The notes below the pieces were generated by a model. It did no database searches, had not been told where the DNA came from, and saw only the letters and a program-made list of their open reading frames with translations. DNA of 64,000 bases from Knoellia sp031844405 (GTDB taxonomy: Bacteria; Actinomycetota; Actinomycetes; Actinomycetales; Dermatophilaceae), in contig JAUZVC010000003.1 of assembly GCA_031844405.1 (NCBI GenBank), positions 124,001-188,000 of the forward strand, in the 5' to 3' direction. Positions 1 to 8,880 of the stretch are shown here, one piece after another. The stretch's first letter is position 1, and each line of letters begins with the position of its first letter. Made by a program: the position numbers and the translations under genes.

Positions 1-1346
1 AGCGACTCGACCATCCGCTTGGCGATCATCTTGCGCAGGCGCGTCATCGGCTGCGTCGTGCCACGCAGACTGCTGTCGGCCGAGGCCGGACGGGCGGCCG
101 CCGGGGCGGACGTCGAGGCCGCGGGCGTGGAGGCCGCGGGCGTGGAGGCCGCCGGAGCCTCGGCCGGAGCCTTCGCCGCCTCGACCGCCGCGAGGACGTC
201 CTGCTTGCGGATGCGGCCACCGACGCCGGTGCCCTTGACGTCGGCGAGGTCGATGCCGTTCTCGGAGGCGATCTTGCGCACGAGCGGCGTGACGTAGGCG
301 GAGGCGTCCTGGCTGCTGCCCTCGGACTCCGACTGCTCCGACTGCTGGGTCTGTGCCGGTGCGGGTGCCGCGGCCTGCGCGACCTCGGTCTGAGAGGGGC
401 TCGGCTCGTCGGGGGCGGCCTGCTGCTCGCTCGAGCCGCCCTGCGGCTGCTCCTGCTCGTCCGGCTTCCGGGCGGGTGCCTCGGACTGGGCGGCTTCCGT
501 CGCCTGCTCCGGCTTCTCCTGCTGCTCGGGCTTCTCGGCCTCGGCGGGCTTCTCCTCGGTCGGCTGCTCGGCCGGTGCGGACTCCGCGGCGGGGGCCTCC
601 TGACCGCCGCCGTCGCCGCCACCGACGACCGCGAGGTCGGCGCCGACCGGCACGGTCTCGTCCTCCTGGACGAGGATCTTGCTCAGGGTTCCGGCGACCG
701 GCGAGGGGATCTCCGTGTCGACCTTGTCGGTCGAGACCTCGAGGAGCGGCTCGTCGACGGCGACCTCGTCACCCTCGGCCTTGAGCCAGCGCGTGATCGT
801 GCCCTCGGTGACCGACTCGCCGAGCGCGGGCATCGTCACGGTCGTGCCGCCACCACTGCCGCTGCCACCTGAGGACGACGGTGCGGAGTCGGAGGGGGCC
901 GCCGCCTGCGGCGCGGCAGGCTCCTGCCCGCCCTCGTCACCGGCCTGGGCCACCTCGTCCTGCTGCTGGGGGGAGTCGATCGCGTCGCCGTCGCCCGACT
1001 GGCCCGAGGCGTCGTCCGACTCGTCCTGCGCCGGAGCGTCCGAGGACTCCTGGGCGGGCTCGTCGGAGGACTGCTCGGCGGGCGCGCCGGAGTCGCCGCC
1101 GGACGCAGCGCCGTCACCGATGACGGCGAGGTCGGCGCCGACGGCGACGGTCTCGTCCTCCTCGGCGAGGATCTCCTGAAGGGTTCCCGCGACGGGCGAG
1201 GGGATCTCCGTGTCGACCTTGTCGGTCGAGACCTCGAGCAGGGGCTCGTCCACCTCGACCTGGTCACCGACGTTCTTGAGCCACCGGGTGACGGTGCCCT
1301 CGGTCACGGACTCGCCGAGGGCGGGCATGGTCACACGTTCGGACAT
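1..1346 (-). CDS. sucB: 2-oxo acid dehydrogenase E2 (dihydrolipoyl acyltransferase), C-terminus cut by window edge
   Basis: E2 core subunit that carries acyl groups on lipoyl-lysine in a pyruvate or 2-oxoglutarate dehydrogenase complex. The visible 448 residues hold two lipoyl domains (about 1-80 and 167-245), each with the motif STDKVDTEIPSP and its lipoyl lysine (K43, K208). Long acidic, Ala/Pro/Gln-rich linkers follow each. A peripheral subunit-binding domain lies at about 350-388 (YVTPLVRKIASENGIDLADV). The catalytic acyltransferase domain begins at the window edge and is not visible. The ATG is preceded by AGGAG. It lies 38 bp downstream of the E3 gene on the same strand, as expected for partners. 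Whether it serves the succinyl or pyruvate complex cannot be settled here; in mycobacteria the Rv2215 relative serves both as DlaT. Confidence 0.93.
   Translation of the reverse strand, partial: MSERVTMPALGESVTEGTVTRWLKNVGDQVEVDEPLLEVSTDKVDTEIPSPVAGTLQEILAEEDETVAVGADLAVIGDGAASGGDSGAPAEQSSDEPAQESSDAPAQDESDDASGQSGDGDAIDSPQQQDEVAQAGDEGGQEPAAPQAAAPSDSAPSSSGGSGSGGGTTVTMPALGESVTEGTITRWLKAEGDEVAVDEPLLEVSTDKVDTEIPSPVAGTLSKILVQEDETVPVGADLAVVGGGDGGGQEAPAAESAPAEQPTEEKPAEAEKPEQQEKPEQATEAAQSEAPARKPDEQEQPQGGSSEQQAAPDEPSPSQTEVAQAAAPAPAQTQQSEQSESEGSSQDASAYVTPLVRKIASENGIDLADVKGTGVGGRIRKQDVLAAVEAAKAPAEAPAASTPAASTPAASTSAPAAARPASADSSLRGTTQPMTRLRKMIAKRMVES
106..150 (-). repeat. three 15-bp tandem units in the E2 linker
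   Basis: Three 15-bp units (106-120, 121-135, 136-150), the last two identical, encode an Ala-Ser-Thr-Pro repeat in the flexible linker between the subunit-binding domain and the catalytic core. Such repeats are common in swinging-arm linkers and can vary in copy number. Confidence 0.8.
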
Positions 1347-1384
1347 GGTGTCTGTTCTCCTATCGACGGCGGCGTGCGTCAACT

Positions 1385-2764
1385 CTAGTTGTGAGCATGC
1401 AGGGGTTTGCCGGCGAGCGCCAGATGGGCTTCGCCGAGGGCTTCGTTCTGGGTCGGGTGGGCGTGGATGAGGGGTGCGACGTCCTCGGCGTGGGCCTCCC
1501 AGCCGACGATGAGCTGGGCCTCGCCGATCTGCTCGCCCATGCGCGCACCGACCATGTGGACACCGACGACGGGCCCGTCCTTGGTGCGGACGAGCTTGAC
1601 GAAGCCCTGGGTCTGGAGGATCTGCGACTTGCCGTTGCCACCGAGGTTGTACTCGTAGGTCTCGACCTCGCCGTGGACCTCACGGGCCTGGGCCTCGGTG
1701 AGGCCGACCGAGGCGATCTCGGGGTCGCAGTAGGTGACGCGCGGGATGGTGTTCTCGTCGATGACGGCCGGTGCCAGGCCGGCGATGTCCTCGGCGACGA
1801 AGATGCCCTGCTGGAAGCCGCGGTGCGCGAGCTGGAGGCCGGGAACGATGTCGCCCACGGCATACACGCCGTCGACGCCGGTACGCAGGCGCTCGTCGGT
1901 CGTGACGAAGCCACGGTCGAGGGTGACGCCCGCCTCCTCGTATCCGAGGCCGTCGGTGACCGGGCCGCGCCCGACGGCGACGAGGAGGAGGTCGGCCTCG
2001 ATGCTCGTGCCGTCCTCGAGCGAGACGGTGACGACGTCTCCGTCCTGGGTGGCGCCGCTGAACTTCACGCCTGTCCTCGCGGTGATCCTGCGCTTGCGGA
2101 AGGCGCGCTCGAGGACCTTGGAGACGGCCTCGTCCTCGGCGGCGACGAGCCGGGGGAGGGCTTCGACGACGGTGACCTCGGAGCCGAACGAGCGGAAGAC
2201 CGACGCGAACTCGACGCCGATGACGCCACCACCGAGGACGACGACGCGGTCGGGCACGTGGTCGAGGCGGAGCGCCTGCTCGCTCGTCATGATGCGGCCG
2301 CCGATCTCGAGGCCGGGCAGCGTCCGCGGGTAGGAGCCGGTGGCGAGCACGACGTGCCTGCCGGTGATCCGGCGTCCGTCGACCTCGACGGTCGTGCGGT
2401 CGACGAGGCGACCGGCGCCCTCGACGAGCTCGACCTTGTGCGCCTTGGCGAGCCCGAGCAGCCCCTTGTGCAGCCGGGCGATGACGCCGTCCTTGTAGGC
2501 GTTGACGCCGGACATGTCGATCGACTCGAGGGTCGTGTTGACGCCGAACTGCGCTCCCTCGCGGGCGGTGTCGGCGACCTCGGCCGCGTGCAGGAGCGCC
2601 TTGGTGGGGATGCAGCCGACGTGCAGGCAGGTGCCGCCCAGCTTGCCCTTCTCGACGAGGGCCACCGTGAGGCCGAGCTCGGCGGCGCGGAAGGCGCACG
2701 CGTAGCCGCCGCTGCCGCCTCCCAGGATGACGATGTCGTAGCTGTCCTCGGCGGTGGCCGGCAT
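1385..2764 (-). CDS. lpdA: dihydrolipoyl dehydrogenase (E3)
   Basis: FAD flavoprotein that reoxidises dihydrolipoyl-lysine on E2 with NAD+. The 459-residue length is standard. The N-terminal Rossmann motif GGGSGGYACAFRAAELG binds FAD. The redox disulfide is in GGTCLHVGCIPTK (C46/C51), a second dinucleotide motif GGGVIGVEFASVF binds NAD, and the catalytic His-Glu pair is in HAHPTQNE (H436/E441) near the C-terminus. AAGGGAGC lies upstream of the ATG. The E2 gene follows 38 bp downstream, so the two are probably co-transcribed. Confidence 0.96.
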   Translation of the reverse strand: MPATAEDSYDIVILGGGSGGYACAFRAAELGLTVALVEKGKLGGTCLHVGCIPTKALLHAAEVADTAREGAQFGVNTTLESIDMSGVNAYKDGVIARLHKGLLGLAKAHKVELVEGAGRLVDRTTVEVDGRRITGRHVVLATGSYPRTLPGLEIGGRIMTSEQALRLDHVPDRVVVLGGGVIGVEFASVFRSFGSEVTVVEALPRLVAAEDEAVSKVLERAFRKRRITARTGVKFSGATQDGDVVTVSLEDGTSIEADLLLVAVGRGPVTDGLGYEEAGVTLDRGFVTTDERLRTGVDGVYAVGDIVPGLQLAHRGFQQGIFVAEDIAGLAPAVIDENTIPRVTYCDPEIASVGLTEAQAREVHGEVETYEYNLGGNGKSQILQTQGFVKLVRTKDGPVVGVHMVGARMGEQIGEAQLIVGWEAHAEDVAPLIHAHPTQNEALGEAHLALAGKPLHAHN

Positions 2765-2983
2765 GAAGGCTGCTCCCTTGCGATGGGTCAGGGGGCGCGG
2801 GTCGATCGGGTCTCGTCGGTCTCGCGCCGGTTCCGGCCCATCCTGTCACTGCATCGTGGCGACCGTCACAGGAGGTCGCCGCGGCCCCGGGCGACCCCCG
2901 TGGGCGGCCCACGCACAGCGTGTGATCCGCGCGCGCCTCCGCGCGTCACAGCCGACCCGCAGCCGCCGCCCAGCCCTCGCCCG

Positions 2984-2989
2984 TATCGT
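2984..2989 (+). promoter_or_regulatory. -10 hexamer TATCGT, leaderless start
   Basis: TATCGT ends 6 nt before the ATG at 2996, so transcription should begin at the start codon. This supports that ATG rather than the much longer upstream frame, which runs antisense through lpdA. Confidence 0.6.
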
Positions 2990-2995
2990 GTCGCC

Positions 2996-3328
2996 ATGGC
3001 GTGGTGGAGGCGACGGAAGCGGGCTGCTCCTGCAGCGGGCGCGGCGGCGCCCTCGAAGGACGACCTCCGCCGGGCCCGCGCCCACTTCTCCGACTTCGCG
3101 AAGAGTCGCAGGGGCGTCGAGGCCTTCGTCGAGCCGGCGACCAACGTCACCGCGACGACGGTCATCCTCATCGCCCACGACGGCGAGTGGATGCGTCGGG
3201 CGGTGCCGACACGTGAGGACGGCTTCCGCCTCGCCACGGAGCTGCAGCTGCCGACCTACGACGTCAACCAGACCGGCTACCCGCAGCGGATGCGCGACTG
3301 GAACTCGCGGCAGCGCCGCGGACAGTAG
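2996..3328 (+). CDS. small conserved-type hypothetical protein
   Basis: A 110-residue protein with a basic N-terminus (MAWWRRRKRA) and a compact mixed region (VTATTVILIAHDGEWMRRAV, then LATELQLPTYDVNQTGYP). No catalytic motif, signal peptide or membrane segment is visible. I do not recognise a named family. It is divergent from lpdA and has its own -10 element placed for leaderless transcription. Codon use matches its neighbours. Confidence 0.75.
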   Translation: MAWWRRRKRAAPAAGAAAPSKDDLRRARAHFSDFAKSRRGVEAFVEPATNVTATTVILIAHDGEWMRRAVPTREDGFRLATELQLPTYDVNQTGYPQRMRDWNSRQRRGQ

Positions 3329-3401
3329 GCCCCGACAGCGCACCGGTCCGAGGCCGAGGGGCAGGGGTCGAAGGTCGGGCCGACAGGTCGAGGTGGGTGG
3401 G

Positions 3402-4364
3402 TCAGACGCCTCGGGCGCAGGAGGTGTCCGCGAGCCGCGCCAGCCCGCGCCGGTCGCCGTCACCGAGACCGGCCTGACCCTCGTTGGACGGGTGCATGAG
3501 CTGGGCGGGGTCGTCGACGTGACCCAGACCGACGAGGTGCACGAGCTCGTGGACGACGATGGCCACGGCGGCCTGCCGGCCACCCGGCTCGCGCAGGATC
3601 TCGGTGAACGCCGGACCGTCGAGGTGGACGATCCCCGAGACGTTGCGCAGGTGCCCGGTCGCGTCCGCGACCGACAGCGGGCCGGCGATGCCCGCCGTGG
3701 CGCCGTCGAGGCGTGGGTCGCGCGACGGCGTCGTCCAGGCGACGAGCGCGGGGGACCACCGGTCGCCGTAGCGGCCTCGGTCCATGGCGGGACGGCCCTC
3801 ACGCGCGCGTTCGTCCGTCGGCCCGTCGACGACGACGCGGAGCCCGGCCGCCGGCGCGACGATGCCGATCGCGTCGCGCAGGATCGCGTCGGCGCCCTCC
3901 GGTGCGGCCTCGCCGTTGACGACGAGGTGCAGCGGGCGGCACGGGTCGTGGGTCGCGGGGCCGAGGGCGTTCTCGGCCATGAACGTGTAGCCGCCGGACC
4001 CGCCGGGCGAGATCGGCAGCGGCACGAGGCGCGAGGGCGCGGCGTCGACCGACGCCGGCGGCCGGGTGTCCGAGGCCGTCAGGAGGGTGGCGACATGGTC
4101 GACCTGCTCGGTCGCGGCGGTGCGCATCCACAGCAGTCCCGCTGTCACGGCGAGCGTGACGACAAGGGGCAGGAGCGCGCCGCGACGCCGGCGCGCAGGC
4201 GCGGCGACGGCATACGGCGTGGGTTGCCGCCAGGCGGAGGAGCCGAACGGAGGGGAGGCGGCGTCGAGGCGGTCGAGCTCGGCGAGACGGCGCAGCATGT
4301 CGCGCCGGCGGCGTCGGGGCCCCAGCGTCACCCGGTCCCACCATGCTCCCGCCGACACCCGCAC
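3402..4364 (-). CDS. membrane-anchored metzincin-type zinc metalloprotease
   Basis: A 320-residue protein. A cytosolic basic stretch (PARRRRGA) precedes one transmembrane segment (LLPLVVTLAVTAGLLW), which should place the rest outside the cell. Near the C-terminus the motif HELVHLVGLGHVDD (H272, H276, H282 with catalytic E273) matches the metzincin signature HExxHxxGxxH. The downstream methionine in AQLMHPS is suitably placed for the Met-turn of matrixin-like peptidases. Substrate unknown. The GTG at 4364 is the longest choice; another in-frame GTG lies two codons later. It converges on the small gene at 2996-3328. Confidence 0.8.
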   Translation of the reverse strand: MRVSAGAWWDRVTLGPRRRRRDMLRRLAELDRLDAASPPFGSSAWRQPTPYAVAAPARRRRGALLPLVVTLAVTAGLLWMRTAATEQVDHVATLLTASDTRPPASVDAAPSRLVPLPISPGGSGGYTFMAENALGPATHDPCRPLHLVVNGEAAPEGADAILRDAIGIVAPAAGLRVVVDGPTDERAREGRPAMDRGRYGDRWSPALVAWTTPSRDPRLDGATAGIAGPLSVADATGHLRNVSGIVHLDGPAFTEILREPGGRQAAVAIVVHELVHLVGLGHVDDPAQLMHPSNEGQAGLGDGDRRGLARLADTSCARGV

Positions 4365-4488
4365 ACCGTCTCATCCCGAGACTCGCCGCGTCCGGCGGTC
4401 GGCGATGTGGGGAGCGGAAAACGCCGTGGCAGAGCACGGCGGTGCGTGCGAGAGTGAGGACGACCGCACCACCGACCCAGGAGGCACC

Positions 4489-4680
4489 GTGTCCGAGTCC
4501 AAGAGTCCCCGTCCGACGCCGAGCGAGGACATGAAGAAGAAGTTCCGAGAGGCCCTGGACAAGAAGCACGCACACGGTGGGACCGACGTGTCCGACCACT
4601 CCGACCGGTCCAAGGTCGACCACGGGCACGGTCCGGAGACGTCCGGGCGCGAGCAGATGTTCCGCCGCAAGTCCGGCTGA
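4489..4680 (+). CDS. DUF5302 family small protein
   Basis: A 63-residue, highly charged, hydrophilic protein resembling DUF5302, a family of small actinobacterial proteins without known function. Features are the N-terminal SESKSPRPTPSEDMKKKFRE, a His/Asp-rich middle and the C-terminal REQMFRRKSG. The GTG start is chosen because AGGAGG-type pairing (CAGGAGG) lies 5 nt upstream. No membrane segment or cysteine. It ends just before a strong palindromic terminator shared with pepA. Confidence 0.82.
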   Translation: MSESKSPRPTPSEDMKKKFREALDKKHAHGGTDVSDHSDRSKVDHGHGPETSGREQMFRRKSG

Positions 4681-4710
4681 CGCAGGGGACCGTTTCCCGC
4701 CGTCCCCGCG

Positions 4711-4757
4711 AAACGGGCCCGGAGCAAGAGAACTGTTCTCTTGCTCCGGGCCCGTTT
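4711..4757. terminator. bidirectional terminator, 47-nt near-perfect palindrome
   Basis: Two 23-nt arms (4711-4733 and 4735-4757) are perfect reverse complements around a single T. The A/T-rich ends (AAACGGG...CCCGTTTT) give U-tracts in both directions. It sits between convergent DUF5302 and pepA genes. Confidence 0.85.
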
Positions 4758-4790
4758 TCCGGGTGCCCGGGAAAGGTGTCGCGCGTGGGG

Positions 4791-6332
4791 TCAGGCGGTG
4801 TGGGCCTCGATGAGGCGCACGAGGGTTGCGACGCCGTAGCCGGTGCCGCCCTTGGGGATGGCCCCGTCGGCGCCCTTCTCGTTGAACGACGGCCCGGCGA
4901 TGTCGACGTGCGCCCACGGGATGCCGTCGGCGACGAACTCCTGGAGGAAGAGGCCGGCGGTGAGCATGCCGCCCCAGCGGTCGGCCTTGTGAGCGAGGTC
5001 GGCGACGGTCGAGTCGAGGCCGGGGCGCAGCTCGCGCGGCAGCGGCATGGGCCAGGAGTCCTCGCCCGCGGAGGCGCCCGCGTCGACGACGGCGGTGCGG
5101 AAGGCGTCGTCGTTGCCCATGACGCCGGCGACGCGGCTGCCGAGCGCGACCATCTGGGCGCCGGTGAGGGTCGCGATGTCGACGATGACGTCGGGCTTGC
5201 TCTCGCTCGCGAGGCAGATGCCGTCACCGAGGACCATGCGGCCCTCGGCGTCGGTGTCGATGATCTCGACGGTCGTGCCGTTGCGCATCGTCACGACGTC
5301 GCCGGGGCGCTGTGCGGTGCCGCTCGGCATGTTCTCGGCGAGGCAGAGGTATCCGGTGACGGCGACCGGGCCACCGAGCTCCGCGGCGGCGAGGACGGTC
5401 GCGGCGACCGCGGCGGCGCCGGCCATGTCGGACTTCATCGTGAGCATGCCCGCGGCCGGCTTGATGCACAGGCCGCCCGAGTCGAAGGTGATGCCCTTGC
5501 CGACGAGGGCGACAGAGCCACCCTTCGAGCCGCGGAGACCGCTGGGGGAGTAGGACATCGTCACGATGCGCGGCGGGTTGGCCGAGCCCTGGCCGACGCC
5601 GACGATGCCGCCGAAGCCGCCCTTGGCGAGGGCCTTCTCGTCGAGAACGGACACGCTCACCTTGCCCGACGACGCCGACACGGCCGCCTTGACGCGGTCG
5701 ACGAAGGCTTGCGGCGTGAGGAGGTTCGGCGGGGTGTTGACGAGGTCGCGCGCGAGGTCGCGGGCCGAGCCGATGACGGCGGCGCGATCGACGGCGGCCT
5801 TGAGGTTCTTGCCCGAGCCCTGCGTCGACACGACGGAGATCTTGGGGCCGTCGCCCTTCGCGGGGGCCGACGCCTTCTTCGAGCCGCCCGAGCCGCCCGA
5901 GCCGGTCGCGCGGGTGGTGGACGCGTCGAAGGTGTAGCAGCCGGCATACGCGCCGTCGGCCACGGCGGCGAGGGACGCCTCGTCGTCGGCAGGGAGCGCG
6001 ACGGCGACGGAGGCCTTGGTCGCGACCGAGCGCAGCGCGGCCCCGGCGGCGGAGCGCAGGACGTCGGCGGTGACCTCGTCGGCGGGGCCGAGCCCGGTGA
6101 CGACGACGGCGGTCGCGGACACGTCGGGGACGGCGACGACCCGCACGACCTCACCCGGCTTCGCCTTGGCCTCGAGGTCGGTGAGGACGGCGGCGAGGTG
6201 CTTCGCGGCGCCCTTGGGCAGGCCGTGGCCGGGGGCGAGCTCGGCGCCGTTGCCGGAGGAGACGGAGCCGACGACGAGGGCGTCGACCTTGAGGCTCGCG
6301 AGGTCACGGGTGGTGAGGTTGAGGCTGGGCAC
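4791..6332 (-). CDS. pepA: leucyl aminopeptidase (M17)
   Basis: Cytosolic dizinc exopeptidase that releases N-terminal residues. 513 residues, normal for M17. The metal and substrate lysine motif GKGITFDSGGLCIKP and the family signature DTDAEGRMVLGDGI are both present in the C-terminal catalytic half, and an N-terminal regulatory domain starts MPSLNLTTRDL. I chose the GTG at 6332 because AGGAGT lies 6 nt upstream and the family N-terminus begins here; in-frame sequence upstream has no family character. Its mycobacterial counterpart, pepB (Rv2213), also sits near gcvT. Confidence 0.94.
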   Translation of the reverse strand: MPSLNLTTRDLASLKVDALVVGSVSSGNGAELAPGHGLPKGAAKHLAAVLTDLEAKAKPGEVVRVVAVPDVSATAVVVTGLGPADEVTADVLRSAAGAALRSVATKASVAVALPADDEASLAAVADGAYAGCYTFDASTTRATGSGGSGGSKKASAPAKGDGPKISVVSTQGSGKNLKAAVDRAAVIGSARDLARDLVNTPPNLLTPQAFVDRVKAAVSASSGKVSVSVLDEKALAKGGFGGIVGVGQGSANPPRIVTMSYSPSGLRGSKGGSVALVGKGITFDSGGLCIKPAAGMLTMKSDMAGAAAVAATVLAAAELGGPVAVTGYLCLAENMPSGTAQRPGDVVTMRNGTTVEIIDTDAEGRMVLGDGICLASESKPDVIVDIATLTGAQMVALGSRVAGVMGNDDAFRTAVVDAGASAGEDSWPMPLPRELRPGLDSTVADLAHKADRWGGMLTAGLFLQEFVADGIPWAHVDIAGPSFNEKGADGAIPKGGTGYGVATLVRLIEAHTA

Positions 6333-6420
6333 TGCGTCACTCCTGGCGTCGTTGCGGGTGGGCGAGGTCGTCACCCCTTCGCGTGGCACCCTAGCCGCGC
6401 CGGTCCTGAAGGCCGCGCGA

Positions 6421-6426
6421 TAGCGT
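6421..6426 (+). promoter_or_regulatory. -10 hexamer TAGCGT, leaderless start
   Basis: TAGCGT ends 6 nt before the gcvT ATG at 6433, leaving no room for a ribosome binding site. Confidence 0.65.
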
Positions 6427-6432
6427 GCCCAC

Positions 6433-7545
6433 ATGACCGAACTGCTGCACTCTCCCGTCCACGACCGGCACGTCGCCCTCGGCGCCAAGATGGCCGACTT
6501 CGGGGGCTGGGAGATGCCGATCGAGTACCCCGGTGGCGGCGTCGTCGCCGAGCACACAGCGGTCCGCGAGCGGGTCGGTCTCTTCGATGTCAGCCACCTC
6601 GGCAAGGCCCGCGTGAGCGGTCGCGCCGGCGACGTCAGCGCAGTCGACTTCGCCAACACGTGCCTCACCAACGACCTGCGCCGCATCGGCCCGGGCCAGG
6701 CCCAGTACACGATGTGCTGCCAGGACGACGGCGGCGTGGTCGACGACCTCATCGCCTACGTCCGCAGCGAGGAGGACGTCTTCCTCATCCCCAACGCGGC
6801 GAACACGACGGCGGTCGTCGAGATGCTCCGCGCCGCCGCCCCCGAGGGCATCGAGGTCGAGAACCTCCACGACGCGTATGCCGTCTTCGCCGTCCAGGGT
6901 CCGCTCAGCGACGAGGTGCTCACCTCCCTCGGGCTGCCTGTCGACCACGACTACATGTCCTTCGTCGAGGCCGAGTGGGAGGGGCGGCCGGTCATCGTCT
7001 GCCGCACCGGCTACACCGGGGAGCGCGGCTACGAGCTCGTGCCGACCTGGGCCGCCGCCGGGCCGCTCTGGGATGCCCTCGCGTCGGCCGTCGCCGACCA
7101 GGGTGGCAAGCCGGCCGGACTCGGCGCGCGCGACACCCTGCGGACCGAGATGGGCTACCCGCTGCACGGCAACGACCTCAGCACCGAGATCACGCCCGTC
7201 ATGGCCGGGGCCGCGTGGGCCGTCGGCTGGGACAAGGACGCGTTCTGGGGCAAGGAGGCGCTCACCGAGCAGCGTGCCGCGAAGACGTCGCGGCTCAACC
7301 GCGGACTCGTCGTCACCGGCCGTGGCATCCCGCGGGCCCACTGCTCGGTGCTCAAGGACGGCGAGGTCGTCGGCGAGGTGACGTCGGGGACGTTCAGCCC
7401 GACCCGCAAGGAGGGCATCGCCCTCGCCCAGCTCGAGCGCTCGGTGTCGGTCGGCGACGAGGTCGTCATCGACGTCCGCGGCCGCGAGGTCCCGGCAACG
7501 GTGACCAAGCCGCCCTTCGTCGAGGTCGGTGTCCGCGAGGCCTGA
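6433..7545 (+). CDS. gcvT: aminomethyltransferase (glycine cleavage T protein)
   Basis: Transfers the aminomethyl group from lipoylated H protein to tetrahydrofolate, releasing ammonia. 370 residues, close to the family norm. Typical features are the N-terminal HVALGAKMADFGGWEMPIEY, the folate-site segment LFDVSHLGKARVSG and the C-terminal GCV_T barrel with EVTSGTFSPTRKEGIALA. gcvP and gcvH are not in the window; a stand-alone gcvT beside pepA is also the mycobacterial arrangement. Expression is probably leaderless. Confidence 0.93.
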   Translation: MTELLHSPVHDRHVALGAKMADFGGWEMPIEYPGGGVVAEHTAVRERVGLFDVSHLGKARVSGRAGDVSAVDFANTCLTNDLRRIGPGQAQYTMCCQDDGGVVDDLIAYVRSEEDVFLIPNAANTTAVVEMLRAAAPEGIEVENLHDAYAVFAVQGPLSDEVLTSLGLPVDHDYMSFVEAEWEGRPVIVCRTGYTGERGYELVPTWAAAGPLWDALASAVADQGGKPAGLGARDTLRTEMGYPLHGNDLSTEITPVMAGAAWAVGWDKDAFWGKEALTEQRAAKTSRLNRGLVVTGRGIPRAHCSVLKDGEVVGEVTSGTFSPTRKEGIALAQLERSVSVGDEVVIDVRGREVPATVTKPPFVEVGVREA

Positions 7546-7565
7546 GGCCCCGGACCGACGCGACC

Positions 7566-8060
7566 ATGGACCACACCTACCGCGCCACGCTGTCGTGGGA
7601 CGGCTCGGAGGGGTCGACCGGTGGCGGCTACACGGCATACAGCAGGAACCACGTCGGCGCGGTGCCGCCGGCGGGGAGCGAGTTCGCGCTGAGCGCGGAC
7701 CCGCACTTCCGCGGTGACGCGACCCGGGCCAACCCCGAGCAGCTGCTCGTCCTCGCCGCGAGCTCGTGCCAGATGCTGTCGTTCCTCCACGTCGCCGCCA
7801 CCGCAGGGCTCGACGTCCTCGCCTACGAGGACGACGCCGAGGGGTTCATGCCGGGGCGGGAGCGGCCCATGCGCATCACCCGGATCACGTTGCGTCCCGA
7901 GGTCACCGTGGCCGCCGGCAGCGACGTGAGCCGCTTCGACGAGCTCATGCACGAGGCCCACGAGGGTTGCTTCATCGCCAGCTCGCTCACCTCGGAGGTC
8001 GTCCTCGAGCCGACCGTCCGGGTGGCCGAGCGCCAGTCCGCAGCAGAGGAGACGACATGA
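7566..8060 (+). CDS. OsmC/Ohr family peroxiredoxin-like protein
   Basis: A 164-residue OsmC-fold protein, probably reducing organic hydroperoxides. The two family cysteines are present: C68 in AASSCQMLSFLH and C135 in HEGCFIASSL. The N-terminal half has the usual beta region and PEQLLVLAASSC helix. It starts 20 bp after gcvT and overlaps the next start codon (ATGA), so the three genes probably form one transcript. The Ohr and OsmC subgroups cannot be separated from the sequence alone. Confidence 0.87.
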   Translation: MDHTYRATLSWDGSEGSTGGGYTAYSRNHVGAVPPAGSEFALSADPHFRGDATRANPEQLLVLAASSCQMLSFLHVAATAGLDVLAYEDDAEGFMPGRERPMRITRITLRPEVTVAAGSDVSRFDELMHEAHEGCFIASSLTSEVVLEPTVRVAERQSAAEETT

Positions 8061-8272
8061 CCGAGGCCTGGACCTGGACCTACGAGGACGCCGACGGCGG
8101 CGCCGTCACGGGGGAGCCCACGTCGGAGACGGCGTTCCCCACGCAGTCCGACGCCGAGAACTGGTTCGGCGAGGTGTGGCGCGACCTCGCCGACGCGGGT
8201 GTGGCCGCCGTGACGCTGCACCGCGACGGCGACAAGGTCTACGGGCCGATGCGTCTCGACGCCTCGGTCTGA
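8057..8272 (+). CDS. small hypothetical protein coupled to OsmC gene
   Basis: A 71-residue acidic protein (MTEAWTWTYEDADGG) with a central SDAENWFGEVWRDLADAGV segment and C-terminal HRDGDKVYGPMRLDASV. It starts inside the OsmC stop (ATGA), implying translational coupling. Similar short acidic proteins are common in actinobacteria as uncharacterised ORFs; no catalytic residues or metal motif are visible. Confidence 0.75.
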   Translation: MTEAWTWTYEDADGGAVTGEPTSETAFPTQSDAENWFGEVWRDLADAGVAAVTLHRDGDKVYGPMRLDASV

Positions 8273-8292
8273 CCCACCCACCAGGCGGGGCG

Positions 8293-8874
8293 TCAGGCGG
8301 GGTAGTCGCCCCGGGAGACGGCCGGTCGCGGCATGCGCGTGCGGCGCATCTGGAAGGCGCGCATCGCGGTGTAGAAGCCGTCGCCGCGCTGCACGGCGTC
8401 CTCGCCGAACTTCGCGGTGAGCTTCTTCCTCACCCGGCGCCACATGAGGAACGTGTCGACGACAGCCGCGGCGATGAGGCCGTAGACGAGCACGAAGACG
8501 ATGAGCATCGCCCACGGCTGGCGGACGAACGAGAGCGCGAGCACGACGAGCATGACGGGCAGCATGAACTCGGCGATGCCCCAACGGGCGTCGACGTAGT
8601 CGCGGATGAAGCGCTTGACCGGGCCCTTGTCGCGCGCGGGCAGGTGCGCCTCGTCGCCGGTGAGCATCGCCTGACGCTGCTTGGCCATCTGCTCGCGGCG
8701 CTTGGCGCGGTCCGCGTTGCGCGCCTTCTTGCGGTCGGTCTCGACGAGCGGCCGCCTGCGCGCCGCCTCCTGCTCGCGCCGCTTGGGCGTGGGGCGGTTC
8801 TTGGCGCCCTCGCGGGCCGTCACGGCGACCTGCTGCGCGAGCTCTTCGTTGGTGGTCCTGCTGCGTCCGAACAC
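8293..8874 (-). CDS. DUF3043 family membrane protein
   Basis: 193 residues. About the first 95 are very basic and helical (KRREQEAARRRPLVETDRKK). Two transmembrane helices follow (about 101-117 and 121-143), then a cytosolic tail with RRVRKKLTAKFG. This layout matches DUF3043, an actinobacterial family of unknown function. The GTG at 8874 is selected because TACACT ends 6 nt upstream on the same strand, typical of a leaderless start. It converges on the operon at 6433-8272 and diverges from the M20 peptidase. Confidence 0.85.
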   Translation of the reverse strand: MFGRSRTTNEELAQQVAVTAREGAKNRPTPKRREQEAARRRPLVETDRKKARNADRAKRREQMAKQRQAMLTGDEAHLPARDKGPVKRFIRDYVDARWGIAEFMLPVMLVVLALSFVRQPWAMLIVFVLVYGLIAAAVVDTFLMWRRVRKKLTAKFGEDAVQRGDGFYTAMRAFQMRRTRMPRPAVSRGDYPA

Positions 8875-8880
8875 GCGCGA

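Noticed and set aside
2930..2950. Crp/GlxR-like site (TGTGA...TCACA) upstream of the 2996 gene
   Set aside because: The half-sites are separated by about 20 nt instead of 6, and the arms do not extend symmetrically.
4776..8060. 1094-codon + strand frame over pepA and gcvT
   Set aside because: It runs antisense through pepA and out of frame through gcvT; only its last 165 codons correspond to a real gene (OsmC-like, from 7566).
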